NCBI GenBank assembly: GCA_008508345.1
Contig: QNGE01001241.1
Location: 10,114 to 74,113, forward strand
Length of the DNA stretch: 64,000 nucleotides
From: Paragonimus westermani
Taxonomy: Eukaryota; Platyhelminthes; Trematoda; Plagiorchiida; Troglotrematidae
Direction: 5' to 3'
This document shows positions 45,141-59,720 of the stretch, one piece after another; within the stretch, counting starts at the first letter, position 1, and the number at the start of each line of letters is the position of its first letter. A program made the position numbers and the translations under genes. The notes under the pieces were generated by a model, which was not told the origin of the DNA, made no database searches, and worked only from the letters and a program-made list of their open reading frames with translations.

Positions 45141-48057
45141 CACGATGTTGCACCGAGTTCACTTATTCGTTCAGGCTCATCCGTACGTCCACGTTTCGCA
45201 AAGAAAGTCAGTACAAAATTCAGTTAACTATATGACGTAATTGCTTAGTACTTTTTCAAAAATGTTTGTCGAACCATTGGTGGATTAAATTAATTTCCCA
45301 CTATTGTAAATGAAACGATACTCTTTTTGCTTGATTCATCTACTAAACAGAACACAATCTTTAGGCTGTGGGGATTGTTCAAAACTGAAAACGTTTAACC
45401 TCCGTTGTTTCTACTCTTGGTATGTATGAGAAACTGTGGACAAGTCTAAAATCCGAATAACGGCGTCTTTCAAAAAGGCGTATTTACGTACCAATCGTGA
45501 AAAAGTATGCCGTTTCATTCACTTAGGATAAATGACGAATATATCCGCCAAAACACACTGAACAAGAACTACCAGTTGCCGAGAGACAGTGACAGTTTTG
45601 AAGTTAAAATATTTTTGGTCGAACCTAAAACGGTTTGAAATTATTGTTTCATGTTGTCTTTTGATGGCTGCTGCTGTTTGCTTGGAAAATATCAGTCGGC
45701 CACATTAAGCTATGGACAGAAATTTATTTCGTTCATTTTGTGTGAGTTGTTTTCATTTCATGTACAATTAGGTTGAGCTGGTCACATCTGAGGGTCACAC
45801 TAGCTCGGTCAAATAAACTCAGAAGATATTGTTTCACGCAAGGCTATTGCTGTGTGTGACAAAAAGATGTGAATGAAAAACGGTTTGTTCGCCAGTGAAT
45901 GTGGACTTGTTATCTGACCTGAAAATGGAAAGTGAATGGTCGTTGGTTGATTTCCTTCTCACTTCACTACAAATTTTATTGATTGCTTGTTATTTTGTGC
46001 AGTGGACGGCTGAACTTTCGATACTGTCGGTACGTAAGTCACTAATCTTGCCGTTTCATTTTATTAGATTCAAACCTGCTTCATCTAAACATTGTTAACA
46101 AATACATTGCGTATGTTAGACAAGCGCGAACAAACTTTCTGAGCTGAAATCCGTCCCGGTTAAAAGTATTTCCACCAGTTTGTTGTCAAGTACTTGTTTT
46201 TTCCGCCGTAAGTTTGAGTAGATTTTCCAAGGAAACCTCGAGTGTAGACAGTGAGTTTCATCACATATTTCATGGTGCAAGAATATAAAGAAATATACCT
46301 GAGTAATTAATTTTATTTCCGGATTGAAAAGTCACAAGAAAACTTATTCTGGGGTTATCTTTCAAGAATTAACCACTCTGCGTACCAGCTGACATTTTGG
46401 TTGGCATCCACATTTCTAGAGAGTGAAATCTCCGTAAGTTTTTTTTATACTGATGATACCTAAACCCTGTTTAAATTAATTTTTAACCGCGTGCTATTGA
46501 CCTGTTAGCAAGTAGCACCGATTTTTTCCAGACCTCTCAGTGGGGCGGCGTGTCGTGTCTTCGTTCAAATACAAACGACAATGAGCAGTCTATTCTATTT
46601 GTTATTTGAGCGATAGTGAGTGAAAACAAGCCGGTGTATTTTTAAGTTATCAAGGTTGAAATTTCAACGCGAAGGAACCTGACGACAAACCTCGTTATTC
46701 AAGGCCACATAAACCGGTGTACCAAGGATATACTGGACAAAGTTAGGTTGTAATTAAAATGTTACTGCTTGTTCAAGTTTTGGAAGTATACAACTACAGT
46801 CTTCTCCGCTTTCTGGTAATATCTGACCAAATAACACGTTATTTACTAAGAAGCTGTAGAGGCGTGGTGGTTCCACAAAACTTTACTTCTGAAGCTGTTA
46901 CAGACCGTGCGTTTTAACTACCTTTCACCGTTCGCCTCCAACGCGGTTCACTGACGAAACCTGAAACCAAACACCACTTTCCATTTCTTTTGGGTCTACC
47001 TATACTGCTATTTCACTTGGTAGAATAGAACCAGTCTTGGAAACATTCGGCTGTAGCATCTGCCAGGATAATCATCCAGCTAATTTAGTTTTGTTTATAC
47101 ACCATTATGTCTCACTTCGTCTACTTGTGCAATTTGTGGATGCATAATGCATTATAGACGAAGTCCGGGTTTGTAAAAGTGAATGCTTGGTGAAATCACC
47201 CCCATGTATGCGATCTGTCGATGACTTTATACCATTATAGTTGCTTAATCGGTTTTTCTGAGCTGTCTTAAATGCCGTTTACAGCACAACCGTAGAAATA
47301 CATATCGCCCTGAGCTAACTGGGCTCAGGTTGGAGTTAGTATAATCGTTTGATTGTAATCATACCAACCGTTACTGCGACCATTTTTCCCTTTAGGTTTA
47401 CTTGGCTTGACTTGGCCCGTATCCAACCTAATATGTCGCATGATGCTCAAGACTTTGAAGGGTGAAATGTGCAAGTTTTTATTGCCATCATTATGTTTCT
47501 CAAATCACCTATTAAGTGTATCATACCTGATCCATTTAAGATGTACAACAAAGCATGCAGGTGAATTGAAAGAGGTGTTCTACGAGCGTCCGTTTTTACC
47601 TTTCGTGGTTTAGTGATTAAAGTCAATAAGTCCAGCAAGTGGACAGTTGGCTGGCTTTATATGAAAATCTCCTATTTCATATGTTCACACATTCTTCCTC
47701 TGAACTGACAGAAGTGTATAAGATAACAATACATATGATATACACGTAGGTCAGTGTAAACAGTTGCTAAGACCTGATAAGAGTGGCTTTTTATTGAGCT
47801 TATCGCTCATTTACACTCACTAGAAGGAACTGTTTTCTCGTGATCGGATGGTTGACTGGTGCCTTGCTGACATTAGAACTGCGATTGAAGCTCTCTATCT
47901 TGTCAAATCCACCTACTTTCACAAGATTAATCAGGTGGACTAGGAATGCTTAGCAATTTTCAGGTAGGATGCATACTCGTAATCGAATAACTGATATTAT
48001 TACCCTACTTGAAACGTTCTGGACTATTCACAAGCCATCTCGGAACAACTCAATAAG

Positions 48058-48303
48058 TTGTGGTGTTTCTTAATTTTCTTTTACCCTTTCTGTTATTGTT
48101 TGTTACTCTGCCACTATGCGACTCTGCCACAACGGCAACCCAGCAAACAGTATGTACAAATGCGGCTGATGGCTGAAAATGATGACGATGGTGATGACAG
48201 CGTAGATAACGTGTATGGAATATCTCTTAATGGAAGAGCAAGTACCCATTATAAACGGTACCGTTGTGTCAGTTACTCTGTGAAGGCAGAAATAGGCAGA
48301 TGA
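48058..48303 (+). other. Open frame in the intron, unknown
   Basis: The frame contains QYVQMRLMAENDDDGDDSVD, then NVYGISLNGRASTHYKRY, an acidic run followed by a basic region. It is preceded by a pyrimidine-rich stretch. I do not recognise it. Most likely a chance frame; it could be an exon of an unrelated gene or an alternative exon. Confidence 0.15.
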
Positions 48304-51300
48304 ATGTCGAATTTGTTGTAATAGAATTATTGACAGTTAGAATAGATTTTTCCGAGATGAATTGACTGATGGATGGGAGCGACTTGTAACTCCGCCAGTT
48401 TGCACATTCTATGGACCTGAAGCCACAAGACAGAAATTTTCGTCCAACGTTGCACGCAAAAACAAATGTAATTATGGTACACGTTAACAAACGGAGTGAA
48501 TTCTGCTGAAATTTATCTATGTAACAGCTAAACGTGTTTCGATGTGTACTGTTAACCACACCCTTCAAACGAACGCTCTTTAAAGGGTATAAAGATAGTT
48601 TATGAGTACTTATTTGTTGTTTAATATTAAGACACTAGTGATTTTGCTTCAACTTGGTCAGTGTTTTTAAGACGTTTTTGTAGCTAATGCCCACAACAAT
48701 GGAAGTCCAAGCCACAATATCTACATTCGTGGCTATCAGTTTGGAATGCGTATTTGTACGCAGGTGAGTTCAAATGTCAAATCACAAGGCGTGTGTTGTT
48801 CTGTGGCATACTAATTCGAATGTAGACCGGATATTGTGAAGCTGTCCAAATTTAGTCGGAAGTTATTGTGATAACCGGATCTAGTAGGCTTTTAGATATA
48901 CCAGCGTTAATTTGCCATTTCACCTGATTGGCCTGGCCCTGGGCGAGTTGAACGTGATTCTTCGTCAAGTTGAGTAGCGTTGTAAAATCCGTTTACTTGG
49001 TTTCGAATTTTTAGATTGCAGCCAACGGTTTTACGTTTTTGGTTAAACAAAGCGTTCTTCTGTTTTTTCGTGAAGACTACATTCAGAACGTTCCCCCCAA
49101 CGAAGCAACTATTACGGTTCACCGGAGTTTTCTCCGGAAGTATGCGGTTTGCGCGGCAATTCGCAATTGCTGGTGACTGACGGTGGTACACGCGCTGTTC
49201 AGGTTCCAAGCTGGTTTGAACTCACGCACTTACGTTGACAGAAGTGAAAATCTTGTATAATTAGTAAATACCACAATACTTCGAAATCTTGTGTTACTTT
49301 TAAATTGTTATTCAATCTCCAGCGCTGAATTCTTCCTACTCTGAGACTACACCACTGTTTGTTCATCAGCTTGTGCATTCACCAGACAAAACAGTTATGT
49401 TACAGTTACCCTGACAGCAATCCTCCTGGTCGCATCCTGGAGACACACCTGATGATAACTGTCCCAGTTACTAAGGAACCGGCCAAGTTCTGATAGTACT
49501 ACCTAATTCAAATGGTCAAAATTTTAATTTTAGCAGAAACACGAAAATTAGTTTTTCACGGAAACACTCAGTTCTGCGCGGAGAAGGGTGACAAGCGGGA
49601 AACTGGCCCTCAGTCACCGCTATGTCACTACATAAAACATAGACCGGAAACAGCTCTATCGAAAGATCTTTGAATGGGAAGTTAGCAAAAATAGGCCAGC
49701 AGGTTTGGTTGACCGAGGTGACAGCGCCTACAGGTCAGCTAGACTCGCTGCTTGTAATTATGTCACACGCATCCGTTGTGTGTGTGTGGTCACTGATTGA
49801 AGTGGGCTGGTTGATTGAATACGGTAGGCAGTGTTGAGAAATCTAGTTTTTTCCACGGAACGTGTTAATCTCTTGTCCGTCGTTGATAGTGAAAAGCATT
49901 ATAGGATGCATTGGTTCTCATCTAATGTGAATGCGGAACTACATAGTCAGAGACCGATTGCCCTCAACAAAAATATGTCGATTTTCGTGTGACCATTGTT
50001 CGCTCAAACTGCAGTCCTCCGATAAAGAAGGCAATTAACTGACAGTATGGTTACATTACCGATCGCTTGACAAGCTTTTTCCGATCCAGGGATATCAATA
50101 ACTCAGGCGTGTAACTACACGGTGAGCAAAACTTTATGTCGGAGGAATTAACTGTGGTACATCAATTAACGCGTTTCTGGCCTTATGTTTTCTCTCACCA
50201 TCGATATCTAGGATACACTATTTGTCCTGTCTCCAGTGTTGTTAGTTGACCTGCTGTTTTCATGCCGCATTTCGTTATAATGATATTTTTAATTAGGCTG
50301 GAAATAATGGTGCAAACAATTACAAACCTGTGGTAGTCAATGCTCTGTCAGTTCATCGACTAATTTTTGAATACATCGTCAAGAGTAGAGTTTTTGGAGC
50401 TGCTGCCGCGATTTTTTGTTGATTGAACAATATAAAAACGTGAGTTTTTATTGTGGTTACTATGCCACAAATGACCACAAAAGTGTCATCCTGACAGTCT
50501 ACGTGTGTTGCTTGCCTGTGGAAAAGCGATGGGATATATTTTGTGCGCTTTGTAGGAACACTACACCATATGTTTTCGGCAAGCTAATGAAAAGTCCTGT
50601 GCGGCTATCGAGATTTGTGCTACAGTCCATCTCTCAGATCACTTTTCAAATGGGTAGGTAGACCAAAGTCTATGGCATTTCAGCATATTTGTCGAACCAA
50701 TGGTACGAAAAAGTCCTCAAGCAGTTTGAGGTTCAGACCACACGTCGGTTACTTCAAGTTTTGCATCTGAAAAAATGGCCCCGCCTTTGGTCTGCAAGGT
50801 ATGTCCGTTGCTGCGTTTTCTCCCACGAGAATTGCATGTTTACGCGATTTCCTTAATGCATAAAAACGCTTCAGAGTGATAGTATAAGCTACCGCATTTT
50901 TTTATGTGAGACTGCCGGTTCATACGAATAAGCTACTGAAAGAAAACGCTCCGAACACTCTCTAACTGAGCTAATTCGTGGAAAGCAGACTTGTTCTCTT
51001 TGAGGTTACGTCCATAGTGGTTTCAAGATTCAGTCCATCCAGGTTGAGTTATTTTCCCGTAGATTTCCCTAAAGTCTTCGATAAAGTCATTCATTTAACA
51101 TTGTGCTTTGAAACTAGGACATAAAAGAATCATCCGTTTCTCATGGTTTTCTGATTACCTCCAAGATCGCTGCTTCAGTTTGAAAGTGTGCAGAGCATTT
51201 TCAAAGTAGTTTTGTGCTGACTGTGAAGTGTCAAACATCTGCATTCCAGGACCTCTGTATTTTACTGTGTAAAGCTTGAAAGACTGCCGTTGCTTCGAGA

Positions 51301-54300
51301 AAATTGATGACAGGTTTGGTTTATAATGAGCTGCCTAACTAGGAATGAGAAACTGAAGATCAGTTCGAACGGACTAAACTGATGGGAAAGAAGATAGTTG
51401 ACCCCCGTTCAACACAGTCAAATGTAATTTGATATACCTTTGTCATTCGGACTGCAAAGCTTACACTATGAGGGACGAAAAATTGAGTGTCACCACAAGT
51501 GAGTGTGACTTGAGTGCTATTATCTGAGGTGACTTTAGTTTGCCTTCCGACAGTTCGTCGGTAGTTAATGCTGTGCTTAGGTTACTCATCAAGTTGTTTG
51601 AGCTATCTCACTCGGACTGTTTCTCTGTTACTTCCAATCCTCCAGTGCTTCCTCGTCTTGAGCTAAATATTCAAGCTTGCTGTCCTTACTTTACGGAGGC
51701 CACTACAGAATGGGTTGTGATACAACGTTTTCTGTCCTACCCACATGGGTTGTGCAACCTGAGGCTATTCTCTGTACGGTATTACTATATCGGGATTTTG
51801 ATATGTAAGATCATTTGTCAACTGCAACATCTCTTACGAAGAAGGCTTTTGCTTAGCTAAAGTGACTCCATCAGCGGTGACGTGCCAGAGTTACAACCTC
51901 AGCCGACCTGTCTGACTCACAGAGGCCACCTTTTTAACGTCTGACTGTGTTTACTCTGGAGCGAACTTTCAGAATCTGCCTTAACTCCATCATGCTTTAT
52001 CGAAGTCAAAGGCATATTTTCACAAATTTAAGACGGCGTAGCGATTTTGTATACTTAACTCAGTCGTCTGATTCAGTGTGGGATACGGAAGATACGACCG
52101 ATCCTCTACTAGTATCTACTGTGTGCTTGTAAAACTGATGAACAGTGACTGAGTTTTTGTTCTTTCCATTCTCTTAACCCCCGCTTTCGCAATTCTTCTA
52201 TCGCTATCCTCCCGAAAATGAAACAATCTACCTACCTGTCTTTTCTTTCTAAACCGTCCAATACACTCAGGTGTACATAAGCTTTTCTGTTTTCTTAAAT
52301 CTACATTTTTTTTACAAATCGTAAGTGCGACACTGTGCCACCGATAAGACTAATAAATATACTGTTTGATTCACTCAAAGCTTTTGCTGACTTTGGTGCC
52401 TAGTCTTCCAGACATCCCTCTTCACCCTTCTACAACCTAGTGTAGAAGTTTTCTACAGTGCCAACTATAGATCACTCATCAATTCAGTCCACTTTTTTGT
52501 CACAGTTCTCATTCTGTAGAACATGCTTATGGGTTAGGCAAACGCTTATCATCTTCCGGTGAAACGGTTGACCGTCTTATTTTGTTTGATCTGACGCTCA
52601 TTTTTTGGCAATGCACGGCAAGTTTTGCATTGTGGATTCACAGATCAGCCTACTATAAACTCAGCTGCGTTTACGTGAACATAAGAGCCGTTTTTTGTTT
52701 CCACTTATGTTAGACTACTGTCAGGTAACATGAAAATATCTGTTTAATAGATAAGATGAATCCCATGGTGAAACATTTTTGAAAAACGTTTATTAATTCA
52801 GTTTAGTTTTGGATACAGTCTGCCTGTTTGCAAATACAGTTGTTCACTTGTTTATTAGTGAGATTAAATAATTTGTGACTCCGTCCATTTAGACTCCTAA
52901 GTTTGCATAGAAGAGAGAAAGATTGAATTCGCATGCGGTGAAGGAAACCTTATCAGCCGTAAGGAATTGCAGCGGGATGAGAAGAGAAACACTGACATGC
53001 AGCATGTCAACATGGAGACACCTTTATATAGAATATTGACACACCCGAAGGCAAATATGTGGACAGATAGCCAAAGGAGAGCAAATAGACACACATCGGG
53101 CAGCGTGTGTAAGTGTGTTTGGTATGCAGCCGATGGAACTATTGACCCTCGCAGATGTGTTTATTCGAGCTGAAACATCCCTAATAATGACCATAATTTT
53201 TAGTAGTATGATTGCATTTAGAAGATATTATGGCTACACAATAACTTGCCCATGTGAAGTAACCACCTAATCGTTGGTTTTTGATTGATGGTAGAAGGCT
53301 TGCCAGTGTGTGACCAGATTTCTAGATGACTTGATAGGGTAGGGATAATCCACCTCTCGAACGTGTATAGATTACCGAAAAATTACCTTGGTGAGGGTTC
53401 ACTCAAAACTCGATAGCTATGCTTGTATCTTGAAACCTTTAATAAGTGCCATTTTATTTTTTAAAATGAGCATTTTTGTCATCTTGTTGGAGTGTACGAT
53501 GGAGTCAAACCTTCGACGAATTCTTTTTGGAAATTGAACGTGGTTTATAGCTGACCACAACTTTCCCAGTCACAGACGTTTCAGCCAGATTGTTTAGACA
53601 AGAAATATCAGATGCGGAATTTGTGTATTTTAGAGCCCGTCAGTAGTTCGAATTATTGCAGCAACCTGCATCTAAACTCCAATCGCACTCCCTGGCAACG
53701 TCCTTTGATGCCACTGCGGTTGATTTACCCTTCTTTGGGAAAATCGTTTGAAAATCGTTACGAACTAGCAACCCTCTTACTACGAACTCAACCATATCCC
53801 TTCAGACAGTCAGTTTTCTGGATATTCCCAAGTATATATTTTTAACTTAACTCTGCGGATGATGTAGTGTTAGGCACTACATTTCCAGTACTGTGTCCGA
53901 CGTATGCCTTATTGCTCGGTTTATGCAGACTGTTATACTTCTCCTGTTTATCCATTCTCATCGTTACGTGTATTTAAGTTATTTTCATATGCCACGGATA
54001 ACCACTATTAATCTGTTGTTTTGTTGACGAACTTTGATCTTTCCACTAGCTGTATCGTTTACTTTTATTTTCTCAAGGCATCTAACCGAATGCACTGCAC
54101 TCTTGCCAAACCTCTCAAGGCTTCCTGAGCCTCGCAGTGAAGGTTGTCGTAGAAAGTTTGTTCACATTGAGTATTTTCTCGACCGCTCCTTGACGAGTTA
54201 AGGCTAAAAGAATTATGGACTTCGCAATGTTTCACTTCTGCCGATGGGCTTCTATGGAGCGACAAATCGAAAAGATCATCGTATACTAGCCTTATAGGGG

Positions 54301-57300
54301 GAGATCATCAGATGAGACGCTTTGGTGTGCTTGCCTTGCGGTATGTAGACATATTATCAGCGAGATGAATGGGTTAAATGGTCCTCAGCATAACGCAAAA
54401 TGTATTCTCTTACATCCGTTCTGTTTGTAATCGGAAAGTGTTCACCCTGTTACTTTCTCTCCCCATCGCTTTATAATGTACGAAAGACTTGCACTCAAAC
54501 TTCTATGTAACAGCTTCTCCTCTTATTTCTGTCTACCTAGGTGTATCTCTACAACGTAAACCAAACTCAGGAACAATTATAAATTTGCATTTTTTAGCGT
54601 TCTATTCATCTCCTATTCGTTTTTGATAATTTTTGGAATTAAATGTAAAACAGAACCATTGTTTTTTTTCAAACGTGGCTACCAACTGTACTGCTCTGGA
54701 GTATTTTTACTAGTGACAATTTCGTAAATTATTTTTACTGAATTAGCACCTTTCTGAAGATATGGCTACGCATGAATCCGAGAATCAGCCTTCTGAGAAG
54801 CATCACGCGAATTTTTGGATTGATTTAATTAGGATAATTAATATTTTTTGTTGGCATTTAAGTAATCTGATGAACACAATGCATCCCTTAGCTTGTTTGC
54901 GTTGCTGTCAACTATGTGGGTTAGTATTCACAACGTAGATGCCTTCTGTTGTCTATTCTCCAAACGACAATGCACACGCTGTGGTCTCGTATATACGAGG
55001 TTGACTAGGGAAACGAAATTTACTGACTGGAATTCCTGTTCTCCATCTGATGAGTGAGGACGACGGTAATCACAGTGGAGTGCCTATTTGAGGGTAAATG
55101 TTGAAGAATAACTATATTTACAAAACAGACCTCCGCAACCGTTACCGCCGAACACTGGTCAGGGGCTGGACCATTCGTTCATCGAGATGTTCGACAACGC
55201 TGGATTTTTTCCTTCAGACCTGTTAGCCTTTGGTACAACAACTTTTTGGCATACTAGCAGACTGTAAGAATGCCATTTTATATAGCACTCACGAGTGATT
55301 TGCAGATGTTTGCCTATCAACATTTTCTTTTTATGAAGTGTATTGTTATCCTGTTGCGCATTTCTTTTTATAAGACTTTCAGTTCAACCGATTTTTCCAG
55401 TCTTTTAGTAAACAAAAGTAAATGAAGCAAATGAGCACCCGCTTGGAACTTCCGAAGTTATTCTGCTGTTGTTTTTGTTTCATTGTAACTCTTCAACCTC
55501 ATTCCGGAACATTCCATAAAACTTTGCGAACGAAGCACTTTTTAACTGTTTTTGTCACCAGTTTTACTCAACATTGACTGTTAGGCGTTTACACACTTTG
55601 TGAAATGCTGATTTTGCTTCCGGAACTTTAATTGACGTACTAACTACAGTTGTAAATTAACATGATGAATGAGAGTGGAAGCCATAAACGTTTGTACAAT
55701 GTGTCGTTCATAGTGGATGAAATGATAAACAGGTAAACCGGGTTATTTCACTTTGTCGAATGTCTAGCCGGAATAATTCTTTTCCTGCTCATTTTCTTCA
55801 TGGAGTTCTTCTTATGTAAAAATCTGCAAACGATTTCCCTACTTGTGTTGCTTATCAGGTATTTTTTTAATCTTAAACGTAAACTAGTTTGAGATCTTTC
55901 CCAACTCCTTCCGGAAAGAGGTCTTACGGAGTTTGCATACCACGCGATAGGATGTGATGTGGTACGCTTGTGTTAGGAATAATGATCAGATTATTCTGAA
56001 CTGTACAACTCTTTCCTTTTCGATAAACGTGTGGCGAATTCTTGCTGGTTCAGCCACACATTTTGGTTGGGCTCTCGAAATGTTTCAAGCATATATGCGT
56101 GTAATGTGTTTTAATCTACACGCGTTGAGTAATTTTACAATTGCGTGCAAAACGGCAGAACACTCTGCGACAAAACTATACCCGATATCTTGTCAGAGCG
56201 AAATAAAAAACGTGGTGTATAACTCTGTGAACAAAATTGAGATTCTAAACAGAAGAGTTTCCACTGTGCTATTTTTCTACGCTTTCTATTCGTTTCATTT
56301 TGATGCGCGAAATCCAAACGGATTTATTCGGCTTTTGAAACAAATTTTGTTCTTGAAAAGTTAGCAAATGTTAAACATCACTTTTTCAGGAGGGAAACTT
56401 TACTAGCCCAATTTTGCTTTACATGTTTAACCTCTTCGTTTCCTTACTGGTCAAATCAAGCACGCATAAACGTTGATTCTGGTATTACGATGCCTGAGCA
56501 CTGTGAAAAACTGCCTTTATTTATAGTCTGTTTTTGGCTTTCGCACAAACATTTACAAAGTTCACCCCCTCTCTCACCAGTATGTAATACCATATTAATG
56601 AACTAAATGGAACCCTTTTAGGCGACTCTTTGGAAAGCAACTGACTGTCCTTTCACTATTGTGTCTATTCACATGATACACGCACACAAGAATGATAAAT
56701 TTTTTCTGCCTCAGTGCGACTGGGTTAGAAATTGGTTCTCTCCAATATTTGGCAAAACGGGTTGATCTTAGTAATGAAGTACGGCCACTCAAATTATCGT
56801 GGATAATGCTTGAGTTTGCAAATGGCTCCTGTAATGTAGTTGAAACGGTGGAATTTATTCACTTGTCGCCTTGAGCAACTTAAACAAACTATGGCCAAAT
56901 TTAGTGTCTTTTTAATGGATTTTTCAAGGATTAGCTTATCAAGCCTGCGTGAATACGCTTATTTGTTTGCTTAACTTATTGAGCTCAGTGCTTCATTGTT
57001 CAACCAGGAGCCATTATTAAATGTGTGGCGTGCCGTACTCGTGAGCGTGCTGGAAAATAGTTGTTTTTAAAAAGTTTTCTCAATAATTGGTGATCAGTGG
57101 TACACAACGGTTTTGATAATTCCGGCATTTGAATACTGCTTTCAGTGCAGGCCATATTTTACGGGTTGTATCACTCTGTCAAGAAAGAAAATCTTCTATC
57201 TCCGCTATTTATTTATCTCGATTGAAAATGCTTGTCAGTGCTTAGCGCTGAATTGGATGCCACCCACGTTTGCTTACGGCTTGTGAGTTAAGTTAATCTT

Positions 57301-58019
57301 TTCACTCACTCCGCTTCAAAAGATGGCATTGCACCTAATTTTTGCTCTCTGGATCACAGTTCCCCGCCCATGCCACAGTTTGTTAGGCGAGCATTTCAGC
57401 CACTATCCTATCATGCCTGTAATTTATATGGCCAACTCCTAATATCCAAACGCTCGAAAACCGTTGCCCGCGAATGATGTTCAGCTGGTTCAATGTTTTC
57501 TGTACAGAAATAACCAAAGTTACTTCTGTTTACTTCAGGCGACAATCCCATTTGTAGGCCCTGTCAGTCAAGTCGATTTAACTCATCTTACTAAACAATT
57601 TTTAACGCTGTAAGTGTCCACATTTCAGTTAACTCTTATCGTTCCGTTATTGAAGGGGGGTACCTATTTTCTTTTTTTCGGGTGTTTGCGGTGCCACTAC
57701 ATCTGTTCAAAGCGGAGCTGTACGCGCTGACTTGTTAGCAGCGCTTTGTTGCAACTGCATTTCACTAATTTCTCGTTCAATATCGTTATCATTTATCGAT
57801 CCTTAAAGTTGCATTTGTGTTGTCGGTTGAGTGTCGCTCACACTGAATCGCTGCTCTACTAGGCGATTTTGAGTGCACGTCTTGGATTTGCAAGACTGTG
57901 AAATTATTTTTGAAACTGTTTATATGAACCTCTCAAAACAGTTAGTGGACGCTATATGCAACGATTTCAAGAGAACTGACATCAGTACAAAACGAGTAGG
58001 AAACTAATGGAGGGCAAAT

Positions 58020-58440
58020 GGGAGGGCAGGAAATTAACTCATTCGTAGCCCACGAGACAGATTGCAGCGTTCGGCGTATGACTTGAGACGACTGGTCTCA
58101 ACCGAATGATTCAGGCGGTCAAATTATTTAAGTTCTCGGCGTGCCTTCCTGGATTTAGCTATCCATCCGGCGCACAAACTTACTAACGCCTGATGCGGTT
58201 ACGACATACTCTGCTATGGTGTTCCAGGCTGGCCACTTCTGGGCGTCAGGTGAGCTTGTCTGTAGACTAAGCGGTTCACCTGATGCTGTAGTTTAAGTGG
58301 ATTACTCCCGAAGTAGTAATTTTGGCCGGGATAAAGCAAGTTTAGCAACGAGTGTTGCATTTAGTACTTGGGCCTATAGACTAGAATTACCCTACCTTTT
58401 TCTAGTGTACGTTGAATGATTACTGCTCAAGTACCCCATC
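58020..58440. other. GC-richer island in the intron, candidate old repeat
   Basis: This stretch is visibly less AT-rich than the surrounding intron. It contains segments such as CCCACGAGACAGATTGCAG, GTGTTCCAGGCTGGCCACTT and GGCCGGGATAAAGCAAG that read like an interspersed repeat. No second copy was found in the window and no coding motif is visible. Family unknown. Confidence 0.35.
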
Positions 58441-59229
58441 TGAATATAATATCGAACAGAGCGTTTTGACTCGTTTCGTGGCTTCGCTGTGAAATTCCTT
58501 AACAAGGAAATTGTCAAATGCTTTAGTAAACGCTTCAATTACACACCCGTGGGTCCGAGTTCGGCTTACGATGAGAATAAAAATGAGCCGAACAGATATG
58601 TTCTACATGAAATGCAAGTGAATTCTAGTGATTCTTTTTGCAAAGCTTGTGAAGCTTGTCATTGGGTAGTAGTGGTTGTCAATCGGTAGCAATCAATATC
58701 ATTAACTACTCGTAATTGTATGTTCGTATCATATCCGGTTAACGTTTGTTAGTTGGCTTAGTTAAATCTAATCTAACTGGACTCATCGCTTATTTTTGTT
58801 GTCCGTCCGCAATAACCTTTCAGAATACTGAAGTTTAATGACTTGGATTGTTTTATGAATGCGCGGCAAATACGGACATTACACAGACCCGAAAATTCGC
58901 TTCAGGTGGTATGTGCAGATCGAGATAGGAAAGGAGTAGTTTGTTTGCAAATGGCCACTGAGATTCATTAGAACACACCTGTGTTGCTCTTGTATTTTTC
59001 GAGTTTTTATCGACCAATAATAATTACATGCTCCCTGCAGGATTGTTATTTTCCTGATCATGTCATCGGGGATGAATTTCTTGTGCTGCCTAATGATAAC
59101 GTTTTCTGTGGATTGTTAAAGTAGATCCTACCTACTGTCTCAAAGAGTATCAGTTGGAGGTTAAATGTAAAATTGTATTATTTTTCTAAGAAATTATTAG
59201 AGCGATTTCTGTGTGTGTCCTCGAATGAG

Positions 59230-59720
59230 TGATCCATTCAAGGAAATCTGGCCAGGCGAGGGGCAGATCCGTTAATTCGTCTGTTCATAGGGGTCGCGAG
59301 CCTGACCAGACAGTACAATAACTTGAATAGCAGTCAACCTCAAAATTGACCTGCGATATTCTGGAAGAACAAAACTTTTCGACAGAAGAAAAAAGCCGGA
59401 TAGAATAGGCCTGAACAGAAGGACTAATGATGTTGTGGACGAAGGTGTGCTATAGACCGCTGCAAAGTTGCTTCGTCCAACTGACTACTTAAGTGACTAC
59501 AAGGTTCCAAGCGGGGCGGGTTGAACGTGCCCGCCTCACTGGACATACTATTGTCTGAATCTTCATATTTCGTGAACCTATCGTTGCTCAGCCACCCCGC
59601 GGTTTTACTCAACCGAGAACGGAGTGTAATTATGATCACTCGCACGCAAGTGTACCATTTCTCAATCAGCCGTGATGGTCTTTATTGTGGTAATCTAGAA
59701 CTGAAATATTTGTAACGGCT
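59230..59720. other. GC-richer island in the intron, candidate old repeat
   Basis: The base composition again departs from the flanking intron, with runs such as GGCGAGGGGCAGATCC, GGGGTCGCGAGCCTGACC and AAGCGGGGCGGGTTGAACG. Frames of 64-73 codons on the two strands show no domain. It is probably an inserted, decayed repeat. Confidence 0.3.

Noticed and set aside
55954..56364. 136-codon open frame in the intron
   Set aside because: It has no recognisable domain, and nothing in its flanks supports splicing or a gene start; a chance frame in AT-rich DNA.
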